64,000 bases of DNA. Origin: Clostridia bacterium. Lineage in GTDB: Bacteria; Bacillota; Clostridia; Lachnospirales; Lachnospiraceae. The notes beneath the pieces were generated by a model, which was given only the letters and a program-made list of their open reading frames with translations, ran no database searches and was not told the DNA's origin. A program made the position numbers and the translations under genes. Positions within the stretch are counted from its first letter, which is position 1. The number at the start of each line of letters is the position of its first letter. Where the stretch lies: NCBI GenBank assembly GCA_910576205.1, contig CAJTHL010000016.1, positions 30,728 through 94,727 of the forward strand, read 5' to 3'. Shown here piece by piece: positions 52,179 to 60,736 of the stretch.

Positions 52179-54347
52179 TTAGGGCCGGTTGTCGTCCAGG
52201 GAGGTGTCGATCACCCCGGTCAGCAGATCGTCCCCTGCGCCGCCAAGGTACGATGAATCCTCATCTATCGTCTCCGGATCCGGCATCTGCACCGTCTCCC
52301 CTGTCTGGGGATCCACGACGCTGCCCTCGGGAAGCTGGCTGTCCTCGTCTGGGTCATCCTCCTCTCCCGCTTCCGGCTCCGACGGAGTTGCCGTGTTGTT
52401 TCTGGCCGCCTCGTCAGCCGCCGCTTCCTCTCTCATATCCTCGGGAATCTCCTCTGTGGGATAGATATTCAGATAGGGCAGGGCCTCCTTCATAATATTT
52501 TTGTAAATCTCCTGGGCATAGCCGGAATTGGCCTGGGCCTTGGCATCCTCCGCATTCGGCTCATCCACCACCACATAGCACACCACCTGGGGATTGTCCA
52601 CCGGGGCAAAGCCGATAAAGGAAACCAGATACCGGTTGTCGCTCCTTGGCAGCTTCTGGGCCGTTCCTGTCTTGCCCCCCATGGCGTATCCCGCTATCCG
52701 CGCCCGCCGGCCGCTGGGGCTGTTTCCGTTGGCGTCCGCCTGGCCATACATGGTATTGTACAGGTGCTGGCGCAGGGTAGCGGAGGTTCTGGCAGAAATC
52801 GTCTGCTTCACCAGGGTGGCGTTGATGTTTTCCACCGTGCTTCCGTTGGAATCCAGGATTTTCCGCACCACATGGGGTTTATAGTAATATCCCCCGTTAA
52901 TCACGGAAGAAAACGCAGAAGCCACCTGAATCATGGTCACATTGCTGCCCTGTCCAAAGGAATTGGTTGCCAGCTGGGTAGGGCCTGTGGTCTCCACCGT
53001 ATAGACGGTGGAGGCATTGTTGGTCTCTCCCGGAAGGTCAATGTTGGTCTTAAACCCAAAGTTAAAAATATCCTGGTATTTGTAATAAGTCTCATACCCT
53101 TCCATGGCGGCAATCTGCATCAGGGCGTCGTTGCAGGAAAACATCATGGCCCCCTCCAGGGTAATGATCCCGTGACCAGCCCGCTTGGCGCAGTGAATCT
53201 CATGATCCGCCACCACCTTTACGCCGTCGCACAGAAAGGTTTCCGTGCCGTCCAGGACGCCTGCGTCCAGGGCACCGGCCACCGTCATGGGCTTCACCGT
53301 GGAACCCGGCTCAAAGCCGTCGCTGATGCAGAAATTCCTCCACATCTGGTTCAGGGCTTCCAGCTCTTGCTCCTCGGTTAGGGCTTCCGCTTCCTCCTCG
53401 GTCATATAGCCGTTTCCCACCAGGTCGTAGGGGTTGTTGAGATCATAATCCACATCCCCGGCCATGGCGTAGATCTCCCCATTCTGGGGGTTCATCATCA
53501 CCACGCCGATGCGTTTTGCCGCCGGCCCTGTGACATATTTATCCGTATAATCCTCTATAAATTTATCGATGTATTTTTCTACCGTCTGCTGCAGGGTAAT
53601 ATCAATGGTGGAAACCACCGTATTTCCGTCCGTTGCCGGGCGCACGCTCTTAGCCTGCTCCAGATCCTCGTTGAGGTAATTATAACTTCTGCCGTTTGTA
53701 CCATTTAAGGTAGAGCTGTACACCTGCTCGATACCTGTCTGCCCCTGGTTCCCCGATACCACATAGCCGATCACATTGCAGGCCAGGGAATTGTAGGGAT
53801 ATTTGCGCACATAGGCATCCTCAAACCATACGCCCTTGATCTTTCCCCCGGTCTCACTGTCCTCCATCAGAGCCTCAAACCCTTCGATCTCCTCCTTTGT
53901 CAGCTCTTTTAAGAGGGGCACGTAGCTGGAGGAGGCCCGCTCGCTTAAGATTGTCCGCAGTTCTCCCTCGTTAAGGGCCTCAAAGGAGGCTGTCAGTGCC
54001 TGCAGAGTGGGCGTTACGCAATCCTTCCCGGGTTCCTCACTGGCGTTTTCCAGAAGCACCCTGGGATCCAGGATCAGATTGTACACCTTCTCGCTGGTAG
54101 CCAGCACCGTGCCGTTCCTGTCCAGAATATCCCCCCGCTTATAGGGCAGGAGCATGCTGTTGCTGTCCTGCTGGGCCAGCACCTTCTTTGTGTATTTTTC
54201 CCCGTTTGTCTTGTTGATGTAAGCCAGACGAATATTCACACCAAGCAAAGCAAGCACTATTACCGTAAATAATAGTGCCAGCTTTCGTTTCATCTTATTC
54301 GTCATCTGTTCTTTCCGGCTTCTGCGTCTACGTCTTTTTCTACTCAA
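52179..54347 (-). CDS. ftsI: Class B penicillin-binding protein (FtsI/SpoVD type)
   Basis: 722 residues. A cytosolic Arg-rich start (RKRRRRRSRKE) leads to a TM helix (~21-40), a PBP dimer domain and a transpeptidase domain with the SxxK motif STVK (~347-350), SCN (~403) and KTGTA (~558). It has no PASTA repeat, so it looks like FtsI/PBP2 rather than SpoVD or PBP2x. It cross-links septal peptidoglycan and is placed as the fourth gene of a dcw cluster. The TTG start (54345-54347) is chosen from GGTGA spacing; an ATG at 54303-54305 is the alternative. The C-terminus is acidic, Glu/Asp-rich and low-complexity. Confidence 0.9.
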   Translation of the reverse strand: MSRKRRRRRSRKEQMTNKMKRKLALLFTVIVLALLGVNIRLAYINKTNGEKYTKKVLAQQDSNSMLLPYKRGDILDRNGTVLATSEKVYNLILDPRVLLENASEEPGKDCVTPTLQALTASFEALNEGELRTILSERASSSYVPLLKELTKEEIEGFEALMEDSETGGKIKGVWFEDAYVRKYPYNSLACNVIGYVVSGNQGQTGIEQVYSSTLNGTNGRSYNYLNEDLEQAKSVRPATDGNTVVSTIDITLQQTVEKYIDKFIEDYTDKYVTGPAAKRIGVVMMNPQNGEIYAMAGDVDYDLNNPYDLVGNGYMTEEEAEALTEEQELEALNQMWRNFCISDGFEPGSTVKPMTVAGALDAGVLDGTETFLCDGVKVVADHEIHCAKRAGHGIITLEGAMMFSCNDALMQIAAMEGYETYYKYQDIFNFGFKTNIDLPGETNNASTVYTVETTGPTQLATNSFGQGSNVTMIQVASAFSSVINGGYYYKPHVVRKILDSNGSTVENINATLVKQTISARTSATLRQHLYNTMYGQADANGNSPSGRRARIAGYAMGGKTGTAQKLPRSDNRYLVSFIGFAPVDNPQVVCYVVVDEPNAEDAKAQANSGYAQEIYKNIMKEALPYLNIYPTEEIPEDMREEAAADEAARNNTATPSEPEAGEEDDPDEDSQLPEGSVVDPQTGETVQMPDPETIDEDSSYLGGAGDDLLTGVIDTSLDDNRP

Positions 54348-54361
54348 TATCCTTCACCTGC

Positions 54362-55006
54362 CTAGCGATCAGAACCCAGCAATTTTTCCAGCCAGGAAGC
54401 ATCCTCCTGGGGTACCTCCCTGTATTGACGGACATAATCATTTGTCTGGCTGTCATAGAGTACCACCTGGTCTGACCTGGCATACACCATACCCAGCTCG
54501 TTAATGGCCGTCTCCCGGATGCTGTTCAGATCTATAGAGCTAACCAGCCGGTTGTACGCGTCGTCATTTTCTGTTATCAGATCTGTCAGTTCATTTTCCA
54601 GAGCCGCAATATCTTTTACGCTTCTGGTGTTTTCTGCCTGCAGCTTAAGGTAACCCACACAAATCCACATGGTCATAGCCGCACAGATACCCAAAGCAAT
54701 CACGGAGCCAAATCCCAGATGCAGTTCTTTTACCTGCTGCCTTGCCCTTCGGCGCTCCCGCCTTACCTGTTCCTTTGGCGGGTTCCCTTTACGCCGGGCG
54801 GGCGCTGTACTGTGATTTTTTGTAAGCTTGTCCGGCCGGGGAGCTTTTCTTTCCTCCCTGCTGCCGGGCCGTTCCCTGGGGATCGGTACCACCGACAACT
54901 GCCGCACCGTGTTTCCTTCTACATAGGTTCTTGTACTGTTCTGACGCCTCCCTCCGGCTGCAGACCGGGCTTTACCGCCCGCTCCTCTGCTTCCTTCTTT
55001 ATTCAT
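54362..55006 (-). CDS. FtsL-like cell division protein
   Basis: 214 residues from the ATG at 55004-55006. A long basic, low-complexity cytosolic part (~1-115) is followed by a single TM helix (~120-142) and a short extracytoplasmic coiled coil with a leucine pattern (LQAENTRSVKDIAALENELTDL). This is the FtsL topology and the position between rsmH and the PBP is the FtsL position. The long N-terminus is common in Lachnospiraceae. Sequence alone would not prove it; the place decides. It should recruit the PBP to the septum. Confidence 0.75.
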   Translation of the reverse strand: MNKEGSRGAGGKARSAAGGRRQNSTRTYVEGNTVRQLSVVPIPRERPGSREERKAPRPDKLTKNHSTAPARRKGNPPKEQVRRERRRARQQVKELHLGFGSVIALGICAAMTMWICVGYLKLQAENTRSVKDIAALENELTDLITENDDAYNRLVSSIDLNSIRETAINELGMVYARSDQVVLYDSQTNDYVRQYREVPQEDASWLEKLLGSDR

Positions 55007-55022
55007 ATCATTCCACCCCAAA

Positions 55023-55964
55023 CTAGTACTGGCAGCGCTCAAAAGCCCTTAATTTCGCACTTTTGGAACGCGGGTTTTCCGTCATTTCTCTCTCTGATGG
55101 CGCCACAGGTTTTTTTGTGGCTACCCTGCCCTTCGGTTTTTTGCCACACATACACACAGGGAAAGTTGAAGGGCAGGTACAGGGATTTTCATTTCTCTTA
55201 AAACAGGATTTTACAATCCTGTCCTCCAGGGAATGGAAGGTAATCACACAGAGCCTTCCCCCCGGCTGCAGTAAATCTATCATGGTATCCAGGGAATTTT
55301 CAAGAACCTCCAGTTCCTGGTTCAGCTCAATTCTAAGAGCCTGGAACGTCCTCTTGGCCGGATGTCCTCCGGTCATGCGGGCCTTTTTGGGTATGGCGGC
55401 GGATATGACCTCCACCAGCCGTCCCGTGGTCTCAATGGGGCTCTCCTCCCTGGCTTTTACCATATGTCTCGCGATGTTTTTTGCAAATTTATCCTCGCCG
55501 TAATCCCGGATAACCCGGTACAGCTCCTGTTCCGTATAGGTATTGACGATGTCCCGGGCCGTCCGCGTCTGCCTCTGGTCCATACGCATGTCCAGAGCTA
55601 CATCCTCCCGGTAGGTAAAGCCCCTCTCCGGCGTGTCCAGCTGATAGGAGGAAACCCCCAGATCCAGCAGGATCCCGTCCACCCTGGAAATCCCCAGCCT
55701 GGACAGCTCGTCCTTCATATGGCAGTAATTGCTCCGCACAATGGTTACCCGGTCTTTATAGGGGGCCAGCCGTTCCCCGGCCGCCTCCACAGCCGCCGCG
55801 TCCTGGTCAAATCCGATCAGCCGGCCGTTCCCTGACAGGCGCCTGCACACCTCGCAGGCATGTCCCGCGCCTCCCAGGGTCCCGTCCACGTAGATTCCTC
55901 CCGGCGTTATCTTAAGTTGTTCGATTGTCTCAGATAACAAGACGGAAATATGGGAAAAACTCAT
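55023..55964 (-). CDS. rsmH: 16S rRNA (cytosine-1402-N4)-methyltransferase
   Basis: 313 residues, the normal size. It opens with [12 protein letters not shown], and the SAM-binding motif [12 protein letters not shown] lies near residues 25-36. The C-terminal [11 protein letters not shown] is typical. Methylates C1402 in the ribosomal P site with RsmI. AAGGAG stands 5 bases before the ATG. Second gene of the cluster. Confidence 0.96.
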   Translation of the reverse strand: MSFSHISVLLSETIEQLKITPGGIYVDGTLGGAGHACEVCRRLSGNGRLIGFDQDAAAVEAAGERLAPYKDRVTIVRSNYCHMKDELSRLGISRVDGILLDLGVSSYQLDTPERGFTYREDVALDMRMDQRQTRTARDIVNTYTEQELYRVIRDYGEDKFAKNIARHMVKAREESPIETTGRLVEVISAAIPKKARMTGGHPAKRTFQALRIELNQELEVLENSLDTMIDLLQPGGRLCVITFHSLEDRIVKSCFKRNENPCTCPSTFPVCMCGKKPKGRVATKKPVAPSEREMTENPRSKSAKLRAFERCQY

Positions 55965-56012
55965 GGATGCTCCTTATTGCGGGCCTATACAGGCTTTTGG
56001 GGCTTTTACATG

Positions 56013-56450
56013 CTAAATATTTAACCCCAGATCGGTAAGGCGGGCCGCCACCTCGTCCATATCAATTTCATCGTAGTTGTTATTCTGCGCCCACCGCTCC
56101 TCGCTCCAGATCTCAATGCGGTCCAGAAGCCCGGCCAGTATGACGTCTTTCTCAATGCCTGCAAACTTTCTTAAGGTAGCAGGCAGTAAAATCCTCCCCT
56201 GCTTGTCAAACTCGCAGGAAGTGGCTCCGGCGGTCATGAATCTGGAAAAGGCTCTTGCGTTCCTGTCTGTGAGAGGCAGTTTTTTTAGTTCCTTCTCAAA
56301 AGCCTCCCACCCGCTCATGGGATATACAAACAGACAGCCGTCCAGTCCCCTCGTCACAATAAATTCCTCGCCCAGAAGCTCTCTGAATTTGGAAGGGATG
56401 ATGAGCCTGCCCTTTGGATCTACGCTATGGCTGTATTCTCCTCTGAACAT
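56013..56450 (-). CDS. mraZ: Transcriptional regulator MraZ
   Basis: 145 residues. The two repeated MraZ/SpoVT-AbrB halves read MFRGEYSHSVDPKGRLIIPSKFRE and then SCEFDKQGRILLPATLRKFAG. MraZ represses its own dcw operon by binding repeats in its promoter; these are visible upstream (56484-56530). AGGTGA lies 6 bases from the ATG. First gene of the dcw cluster. Confidence 0.97.
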   Translation of the reverse strand: MFRGEYSHSVDPKGRLIIPSKFRELLGEEFIVTRGLDGCLFVYPMSGWEAFEKELKKLPLTDRNARAFSRFMTAGATSCEFDKQGRILLPATLRKFAGIEKDVILAGLLDRIEIWSEERWAQNNNYDEIDMDEVAARLTDLGLNI

Positions 56451-56483
56451 CCGCAGTCACCTGTTCCCGTACCTGGGAGAACA

Positions 56484-56530
56484 CACCACCTTTCTCCCTC
56501 TTGGCACCACTTTTCACCACTTTTCACCAC
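56484..56530 (-). promoter_or_regulatory. MraZ operator (GTGGTG repeats)
   Basis: On the minus strand three perfect GTGGTG boxes repeat every 10 bases (56525-56530, 56515-56520, 56505-56510), separated by AAAA, AAAA. A fourth, weak box (GAGGGA) falls near 56495-56500 and a fifth GTGGTG (56484-56489) is one base off phase. This matches the known MraZ binding pattern (GTGG repeats at 10-bp spacing) between promoter and mraZ. Autorepression is expected. Confidence 0.8.
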
Positions 56531-56559
56531 TTATATGTATTATAATAGACCAATCAAGG
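56531..56559 (-). promoter_or_regulatory. Candidate mraZ/dcw promoter
   Basis: Minus strand: TTGATT, a 16-base spacer, then TATAAG directly ahead of the first GTGGTG box. A second TATAAT lies within the spacer, so the exact -10 is uncertain. The operator overlaps the initially transcribed region. Confidence 0.5.
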
Positions 56560-56585
56560 TGGAAAAGCAAGCGTTTTTTAAAAAA

Positions 56586-56645
56586 AGCGAAAGAAAAACG
56601 AAAGACCCTGGAAGCGCCACACATCCGTGACAGACTTCCAGAGTC
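56586..56645 (-). terminator. Terminator of lgt
   Basis: An 11-bp arm GACTCTGGAAG / CTTCCAGGGTC (56604-56614 / 56635-56645) with one mismatch-like G-U, followed on the minus strand by a T-rich tract (56586-56603). About 35 bases past the lgt stop. Confidence 0.75.
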
Positions 56646-56678
56646 TCTTTTGTTCCTTTCCGCCAGGGCCAAAGCCCC

Positions 56679-57551
56679 TTACGCGGGTATTTCCGTATTC
56701 TTTTTAAGCTTCCAGTGGCGGTAGACAATATACCCGCCCGCCGCGAAAAACAACAGAAGCGCCAGGGCCTGGGACACCGGAAAGCCAATGCCGGGAATCA
56801 GAAGCTGGTCTGTGCGGATTCCCTCAATCCAGAACCGCCCCAGGCCGTACCCGGCCAGGTAAATGCAGAAAATCTCTCCCGTAAACTTTTTCCGCTTCCA
56901 GTACCAGAGCATAAACAGCAGCACTCCGGTATTCCACAGGCCTTCATAGAGGAAGGTGGGATGCACCTGTATAAACTCTATACCGTTTATGAGCTGGATA
57001 TGGGCCGCCACGCCCTCCGTAATATCCTCCGGCCGCACCTGGGAAACGGGAAGCTGCATGGCCAGCAGATTGTCGGTATAGCCCCCGAAAACCTCCCGGT
57101 TAAAGAAATTTCCCCAGCGCCCCACAATCTGTCCCAGAATCAGCCCCGGCGATCCCGTATCCAGCAAAAGCGGAAAGGAAAGCTTCCGTCTCCGGCTGAA
57201 CACATAGATGGTCAGCACCGCCCCTATAACGCCCCCGTAAATGGCCAGGCCGCCGTTTCGCAGGTTGAATATGGAGAGCAGATCATTTTTAAACATGTCC
57301 CAGGCAAAGACCACATAGTAAAGCCTGGCCCCCACAAGGGCAAAAAACACGGCAAAAAAGATAAAATCCCAGTAAACCTCCGGATCCTGCCCGCTTTTCT
57401 TTGCAATCCGCTCCGCCAGAAGGAATCCAAGAACAATGCCTATGCAGATACAGATACCGTAATAAGCGATCTCAAAACCAAATACAGAGATGCTTTTCCC
57501 CACATGCTCCAGATGAATTCCCAGATTGGGGAATATAATGCTGTCTTCCAT
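56679..57551 (-). CDS. lgt: Prolipoprotein diacylglyceryl transferase
   Basis: 290 residues from the ATG at 57549-57551 (TAGGAGG upstream). Multi-span, seven TM helices. The signature GRWGNFFNREVFGG is clear near residues 140-155, with the essential Arg and His positions further on. Adds diacylglycerol to the lipobox Cys of lipoproteins such as that at 60737. Its gene lies 77 bases after ychF and may share its transcript. Confidence 0.95.
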   Translation of the reverse strand: MEDSIIFPNLGIHLEHVGKSISVFGFEIAYYGICICIGIVLGFLLAERIAKKSGQDPEVYWDFIFFAVFFALVGARLYYVVFAWDMFKNDLLSIFNLRNGGLAIYGGVIGAVLTIYVFSRRRKLSFPLLLDTGSPGLILGQIVGRWGNFFNREVFGGYTDNLLAMQLPVSQVRPEDITEGVAAHIQLINGIEFIQVHPTFLYEGLWNTGVLLFMLWYWKRKKFTGEIFCIYLAGYGLGRFWIEGIRTDQLLIPGIGFPVSQALALLLFFAAGGYIVYRHWKLKKNTEIPA

Positions 57552-57572
57552 CCAATAGCCTCCTAATATATA

Positions 57573-57625
57573 GTCGCTGCGCCAGGGCTCAAAAAGGCCA
57601 GGTCTCTCCGGCACATACTTTGCTT
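57573..57625 (-). repeat. Degenerate relative of the 121-bp repeat
   Basis: The string AGTCGCTGCGC (57572-57582) and later CTC-AAA and CGGCACATACT stretches line up with the start of the 121-bp repeat at 16184-16235, without the hairpin. It fills the gap between ychF and lgt. Confidence 0.4.
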
Positions 57626-57627
57626 AT

Positions 57628-58725
57628 TTACACATTAAACCGGAAGAGGATCACATCCCCGTCCTTCACCACATACTCCTTGCCTTCCAGACCCACCAGG
57701 CCTTTCTCCCTGGCCGCCGCGTAGGAGCCGCAGTCTAAGAGAGCCTGGTAGTTGACTACCTCGGCCCGGATAAAGCCCCGCTCGAAATCCGAGTGTATCT
57801 TCCCCGCCGCCTGGGGCGCCCGGGTTCCTTTCTTTATGGTCCAGGCCCTGGTCTCCGTCTCTCCCGCTGTCAGGAAGCTAAGGAGCCCCAGCAGACGGTA
57901 GCTGGCCTTGATGAGTTTCTCCAGGCCGGACTCCTTAAGGCCTAAATCCTCCAGGAACATGGCCTTTTCCTCATCCTCCAGCTCCGCGATCTCCTGCTCA
58001 ATCTGGGCGCAGATCACAAATACCTCGCTGTCCGTTTCCGAAGCCAGCTTCTTTACAGACTCCACGTAGGCGTTGGAAGCCCCGTCGTCCGCCAGATCAT
58101 CCTCCGTTACATTGGCCGCGAAGATCACCGGCTTTCCCGTCAGGAGATTATACTCCGAAAGCCAGGCAAGCTCGTCTTCGTCCTCCGTCTCAAACCCGGA
58201 GGCCAGTTTTCCCTCCTCCAGAAATGCTTTCAGACGGTTCAAAAGCTCCAGCTCTTTGGCCAGGGTCTTATCGTTGCGGGCTCCCCTGGCCGTCTTTGCA
58301 ATGCGCCTCTCCAGGATCTCGATGTCCGAGAATACCAGCTCCAGATTGATGGTTTCAATATCCCGGGCCGGGTCAATGCTGCCGTCCACATGGATAATAT
58401 TGGAGTCCTCAAAACAGCGCACCACATGGACGATGGCGTCCACCTCCCGGATATTTGCAAGAAACTGGTTTCCCAGGCCCTCTCCCCTGGAGGCCCCCTT
58501 CACCAGACCCGCAATATCCACAAACTCAATCACCGCCGGGGTCACCTTGGCGGAGTGATACATGTCAGCCAGAAGCCCCAGCCGTTCATCCGGCACCGCC
58601 ACCACACCCACATTAGGGTCGATGGTGCAGAATGGATAATTGGCGGACTCCGCACCCGCCTTAGTAAGGGAGTTAAACAATGTACTCTTGCCTACGTTTG
58701 GCAGGCCAACGATTCCTAGTTTCAT
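57628..58725 (-). CDS. ychF: YchF-family GTPase/ATPase
   Basis: 365 residues, the normal length. The start MKLGIVGLPNVGKST with Walker A GLPNVGKS is canonical for YchF, as are NVTEDD (G4-like), a TGS/ubiquitin-like C-terminus and the closing VKDGDVILFRFNV. YchF binds ribosomes and prefers ATP. The ATG at 58723-58725 is the right start, although the frame stays open upstream into an integrase remnant. AGGAGG stands 12 bases upstream. Confidence 0.97.
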   Translation of the reverse strand: MKLGIVGLPNVGKSTLFNSLTKAGAESANYPFCTIDPNVGVVAVPDERLGLLADMYHSAKVTPAVIEFVDIAGLVKGASRGEGLGNQFLANIREVDAIVHVVRCFEDSNIIHVDGSIDPARDIETINLELVFSDIEILERRIAKTARGARNDKTLAKELELLNRLKAFLEEGKLASGFETEDEDELAWLSEYNLLTGKPVIFAANVTEDDLADDGASNAYVESVKKLASETDSEVFVICAQIEQEIAELEDEEKAMFLEDLGLKESGLEKLIKASYRLLGLLSFLTAGETETRAWTIKKGTRAPQAAGKIHSDFERGFIRAEVVNYQALLDCGSYAAAREKGLVGLEGKEYVVKDGDVILFRFNV

Positions 58726-58854
58726 ATCTTCTATATTCCTCCTTAGAAATGTATAAAAACAAGCACTTTTCGTAATTTCTATATTTCTTCGAGTACCAAT
58801 TTCAGACGATTTTAAGCATTTTTTCAATATTTCGTACTTCCTTTGCCTTTTCAT

Positions 58855-59534
58855 CTTTGGTCGCATACCGCTTTCAATACACCTGGTAGCAAATGTATGT
58901 CTTAGAACATGCATAGAGAATCTTTGAATATCCGCCTTGTCACAGTAATAGAACAATTTTGTATCATATGCACTGTTCTTGGTTGGCGTGCCATCACGAC
59001 ACAAGAAAACACTGTCTTTAAATTCTATCGGTCTGACTTTCAGCGATTTAAGCTTTTCTTTCTGATTTTTCAGAATGTCGCCACTCCATTGTACGATGGA
59101 TATGCAGTACACGATTTTCAAAATCCACATCTGACCACCGCAATCCTATCATTTCCCCTGTCCGTAGTCCGGTCTGCAAAAGCAAGGCATACTGATTGTA
59201 ATTACTTGTTCCCTTGACAGTTTCAAGAAATAGCCTCTGTTCTTTAATTGTCAATGCTCGCATTTTTTCAGATTCACGTCCACTTGTACATTTAATGCTT
59301 TTTGTTATAGGTTTTTTTACAAATAATTCATTTTCAACCGCACTTTCAAACATCATCCACATAACAAGTCTACTGTGCTCAATAACAGAATTTGCATATC
59401 CGATATTTCTGTATTTTATCAAACTCTCTTTAAATTCGTTTTCCGTTGCGGTTTGTAAATCTTGCTACATCTTTACCATTCTTTATCCGGTATTTACCAA
59501 TACCCAGCTCCTTTCCCTTTAAATCCTTTCCCAT
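58855..59534 (-). pseudogene. Tyrosine recombinase (Tn916-type integrase) remnant
   Basis: The ATG at 59532-59534 has AAAGGAG and encodes MGKDLKGKELGIGKYRIKN, the usual start of Tn916-type integrases, but stops after 34 codons. A second frame (59048-59422) holds the core-binding region and the active Arg in GLRTGE. A third frame holds the HVLRHTFATRCIESGM box, and there is then no more of the gene (normally KTLQKILGHS, box with the second His and Tyr). There is a frameshift with missing residues in the middle (~35) and the 3' end is lost. Directly upstream of ychF, so the element probably left or was truncated here. Not functional. Confidence 0.85.
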
Positions 59535-59564
59535 TTAAAATCTCCTTTCTTTTGATAAGAAAAG

Positions 59565-59676
59565 AGCCTTGATACAGTAAATTATATATTACCACACAAG
59601 GACTTATATTTCCACCAAAATTTATATTTCAATTTGACTCTATAGAAGATAATATTTTTACTTTTATATCAAGGCT
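59565..59676. repeat. 10-bp inverted repeat spanning ~110 bases
   Basis: AGCCTTGATA (59565-59574) and TATCAAGGCT (59667-59676) are exact reverse complements. The space between is AT-rich with no gene. It may be a decayed element end or recombination site upstream of the integrase remnant. Rest of 59535-59761: nothing else seen. Confidence 0.4.
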
Positions 59677-59761
59677 TATTGTTTAAGTTGATGGTGGAAA
59701 TTTTATTTTTTCTGTAGTAAACTATTTTCATCAAAATCTGTATACTAAGGTGGTGTAATGA

Positions 59762-60286
59762 ATGAAAATTGTACAGGCTACAAATGACAATTTGACAGAG
59801 CTAATGTCTTTTTACAGTGTAATGTGTGATGTCCTTAGTGAAAAAAGTTTCCTTCCAGACGGGGATAAAGGTGGTTTTCCCTCGCAAGCAATGGTAGAGA
59901 AATCTATCAAAGACAGATGTCAATTTATCGGCATAGAAGATAATAAAATTGTTGCAGCATATATTCTAAACCATGATTGCGACAGTGCATATAATACAGT
60001 TCACTGGCAAATCAACGCCGCAAAAAATGAAGTAGTCATTATGCACGCACTTCGTGTTCTGCCGGATTATGGCGGGCGTGGATATTCAAAGCAGCTTGTC
60101 GAACATGCAATCCAGACAGCAAGAAGCAGAGGTTGGAAGGCAATACGGTTAGACTGTCTGAAAGGGAATGATATACCTGTCAAAATGTATCAGTCATATG
60201 GTTTTAAATATGTGGATACTGTGGATATTACTTATGTCGATATAGGTATTCCCATGCCATTTCATCTTTATGAGCTTGTTTTGTGA
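59762..60286 (+). CDS. GNAT-family N-acetyltransferase
   Basis: 174 residues, the usual GNAT size. Acetyl-CoA motif A is seen in RVLPDYGGRGYSKQLVEHAI (~98-117), and the later YQSYGFKYVDT (~150-160) is the common C-terminal motif. AAGGTGG precedes the ATG. The gene is AT-rich like its mobile surroundings. Substrate unknown; such genes often come as cargo of mobile elements. Confidence 0.85.
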   Translation: MKIVQATNDNLTELMSFYSVMCDVLSEKSFLPDGDKGGFPSQAMVEKSIKDRCQFIGIEDNKIVAAYILNHDCDSAYNTVHWQINAAKNEVVIMHALRVLPDYGGRGYSKQLVEHAIQTARSRGWKAIRLDCLKGNDIPVKMYQSYGFKYVDTVDITYVDIGIPMPFHLYELVL

Positions 60287-60370
60287 TAAACAGTTTAAGC
60301 GCAATCAGCAGGGGGGGCGCAAAATCATCATTTTAGATGATTGAGCGGCACCTTGGCTCTAAGAAATATA

Positions 60371-60419
60371 AAAACCAGGTAAGAAATCCTGTTCTGTGGG
60401 TTCCTTACCTGGTTTTTTC
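60371..60419 (+). terminator. Terminator after the acetyltransferase gene
   Basis: AAACCAGGTAAG and CTTACCTGGTTT arms around a 17-base loop, then a T6 run. About 85 bases past the stop. Confidence 0.85.
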
Positions 60420-60674
60420 GTACTTTAATAAAGCTGCCTTTTAACAGCCTCTTGTTTATGCTGTTTTCAAGGGAAACAGATGGCTTTTCATCCTCTCTCC
60501 CTGGATTTTTGCGTGTAGTTTATTTATATTACTCCCTTTTTGGAAAAGTATTCCCACTGTTTGTTTTCCAAATTTTGATGTATATTCATACACTTCTAAA
60601 TTTTTTGCGCAATTTAAGCAACTGTATTTTGAGTTTTGTCTACTGCATATTGAGTAAATTGGGGCTGAGAATTG
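60420..60674. other. AT-rich stretch without a supported gene
   Basis: The 80-codon plus-strand frame at 60452-60694 is Phe/Leu-rich, lacks a ribosome site and does not look like a protein. Nothing else is recognised. Confidence 0.5.
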
Positions 60675-60709
60675 AAAAAAGGCTATCCGTTTGATTGGAC
60701 AGCCTTTTT
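60675..60709 (-). terminator. Terminator of the lipoprotein gene (possibly bidirectional)
   Basis: AAAAAGGCT...AGCCTTTTT inverted repeat with extra ATCC/GGA pairing; T runs on both strands. About 27 bases past the stop at 60737. Confidence 0.7.
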
Positions 60710-60736
60710 AATCTGACTTATCTATCGTTTATTTTC

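Noticed and set aside
57628..59130. A 500-codon frame joining an integrase C-terminal part to YchF
   Set aside because: YchF is complete and canonical from the ATG at 58725 with AGGAGG upstream; the extra part is a truncated recombinase remnant that only happens to stay in frame.
60452..60694. 80-codon plus-strand frame
   Set aside because: Very Phe/Leu/Tyr-rich from AT-rich DNA, no ribosome site, and it runs through a terminator hairpin.
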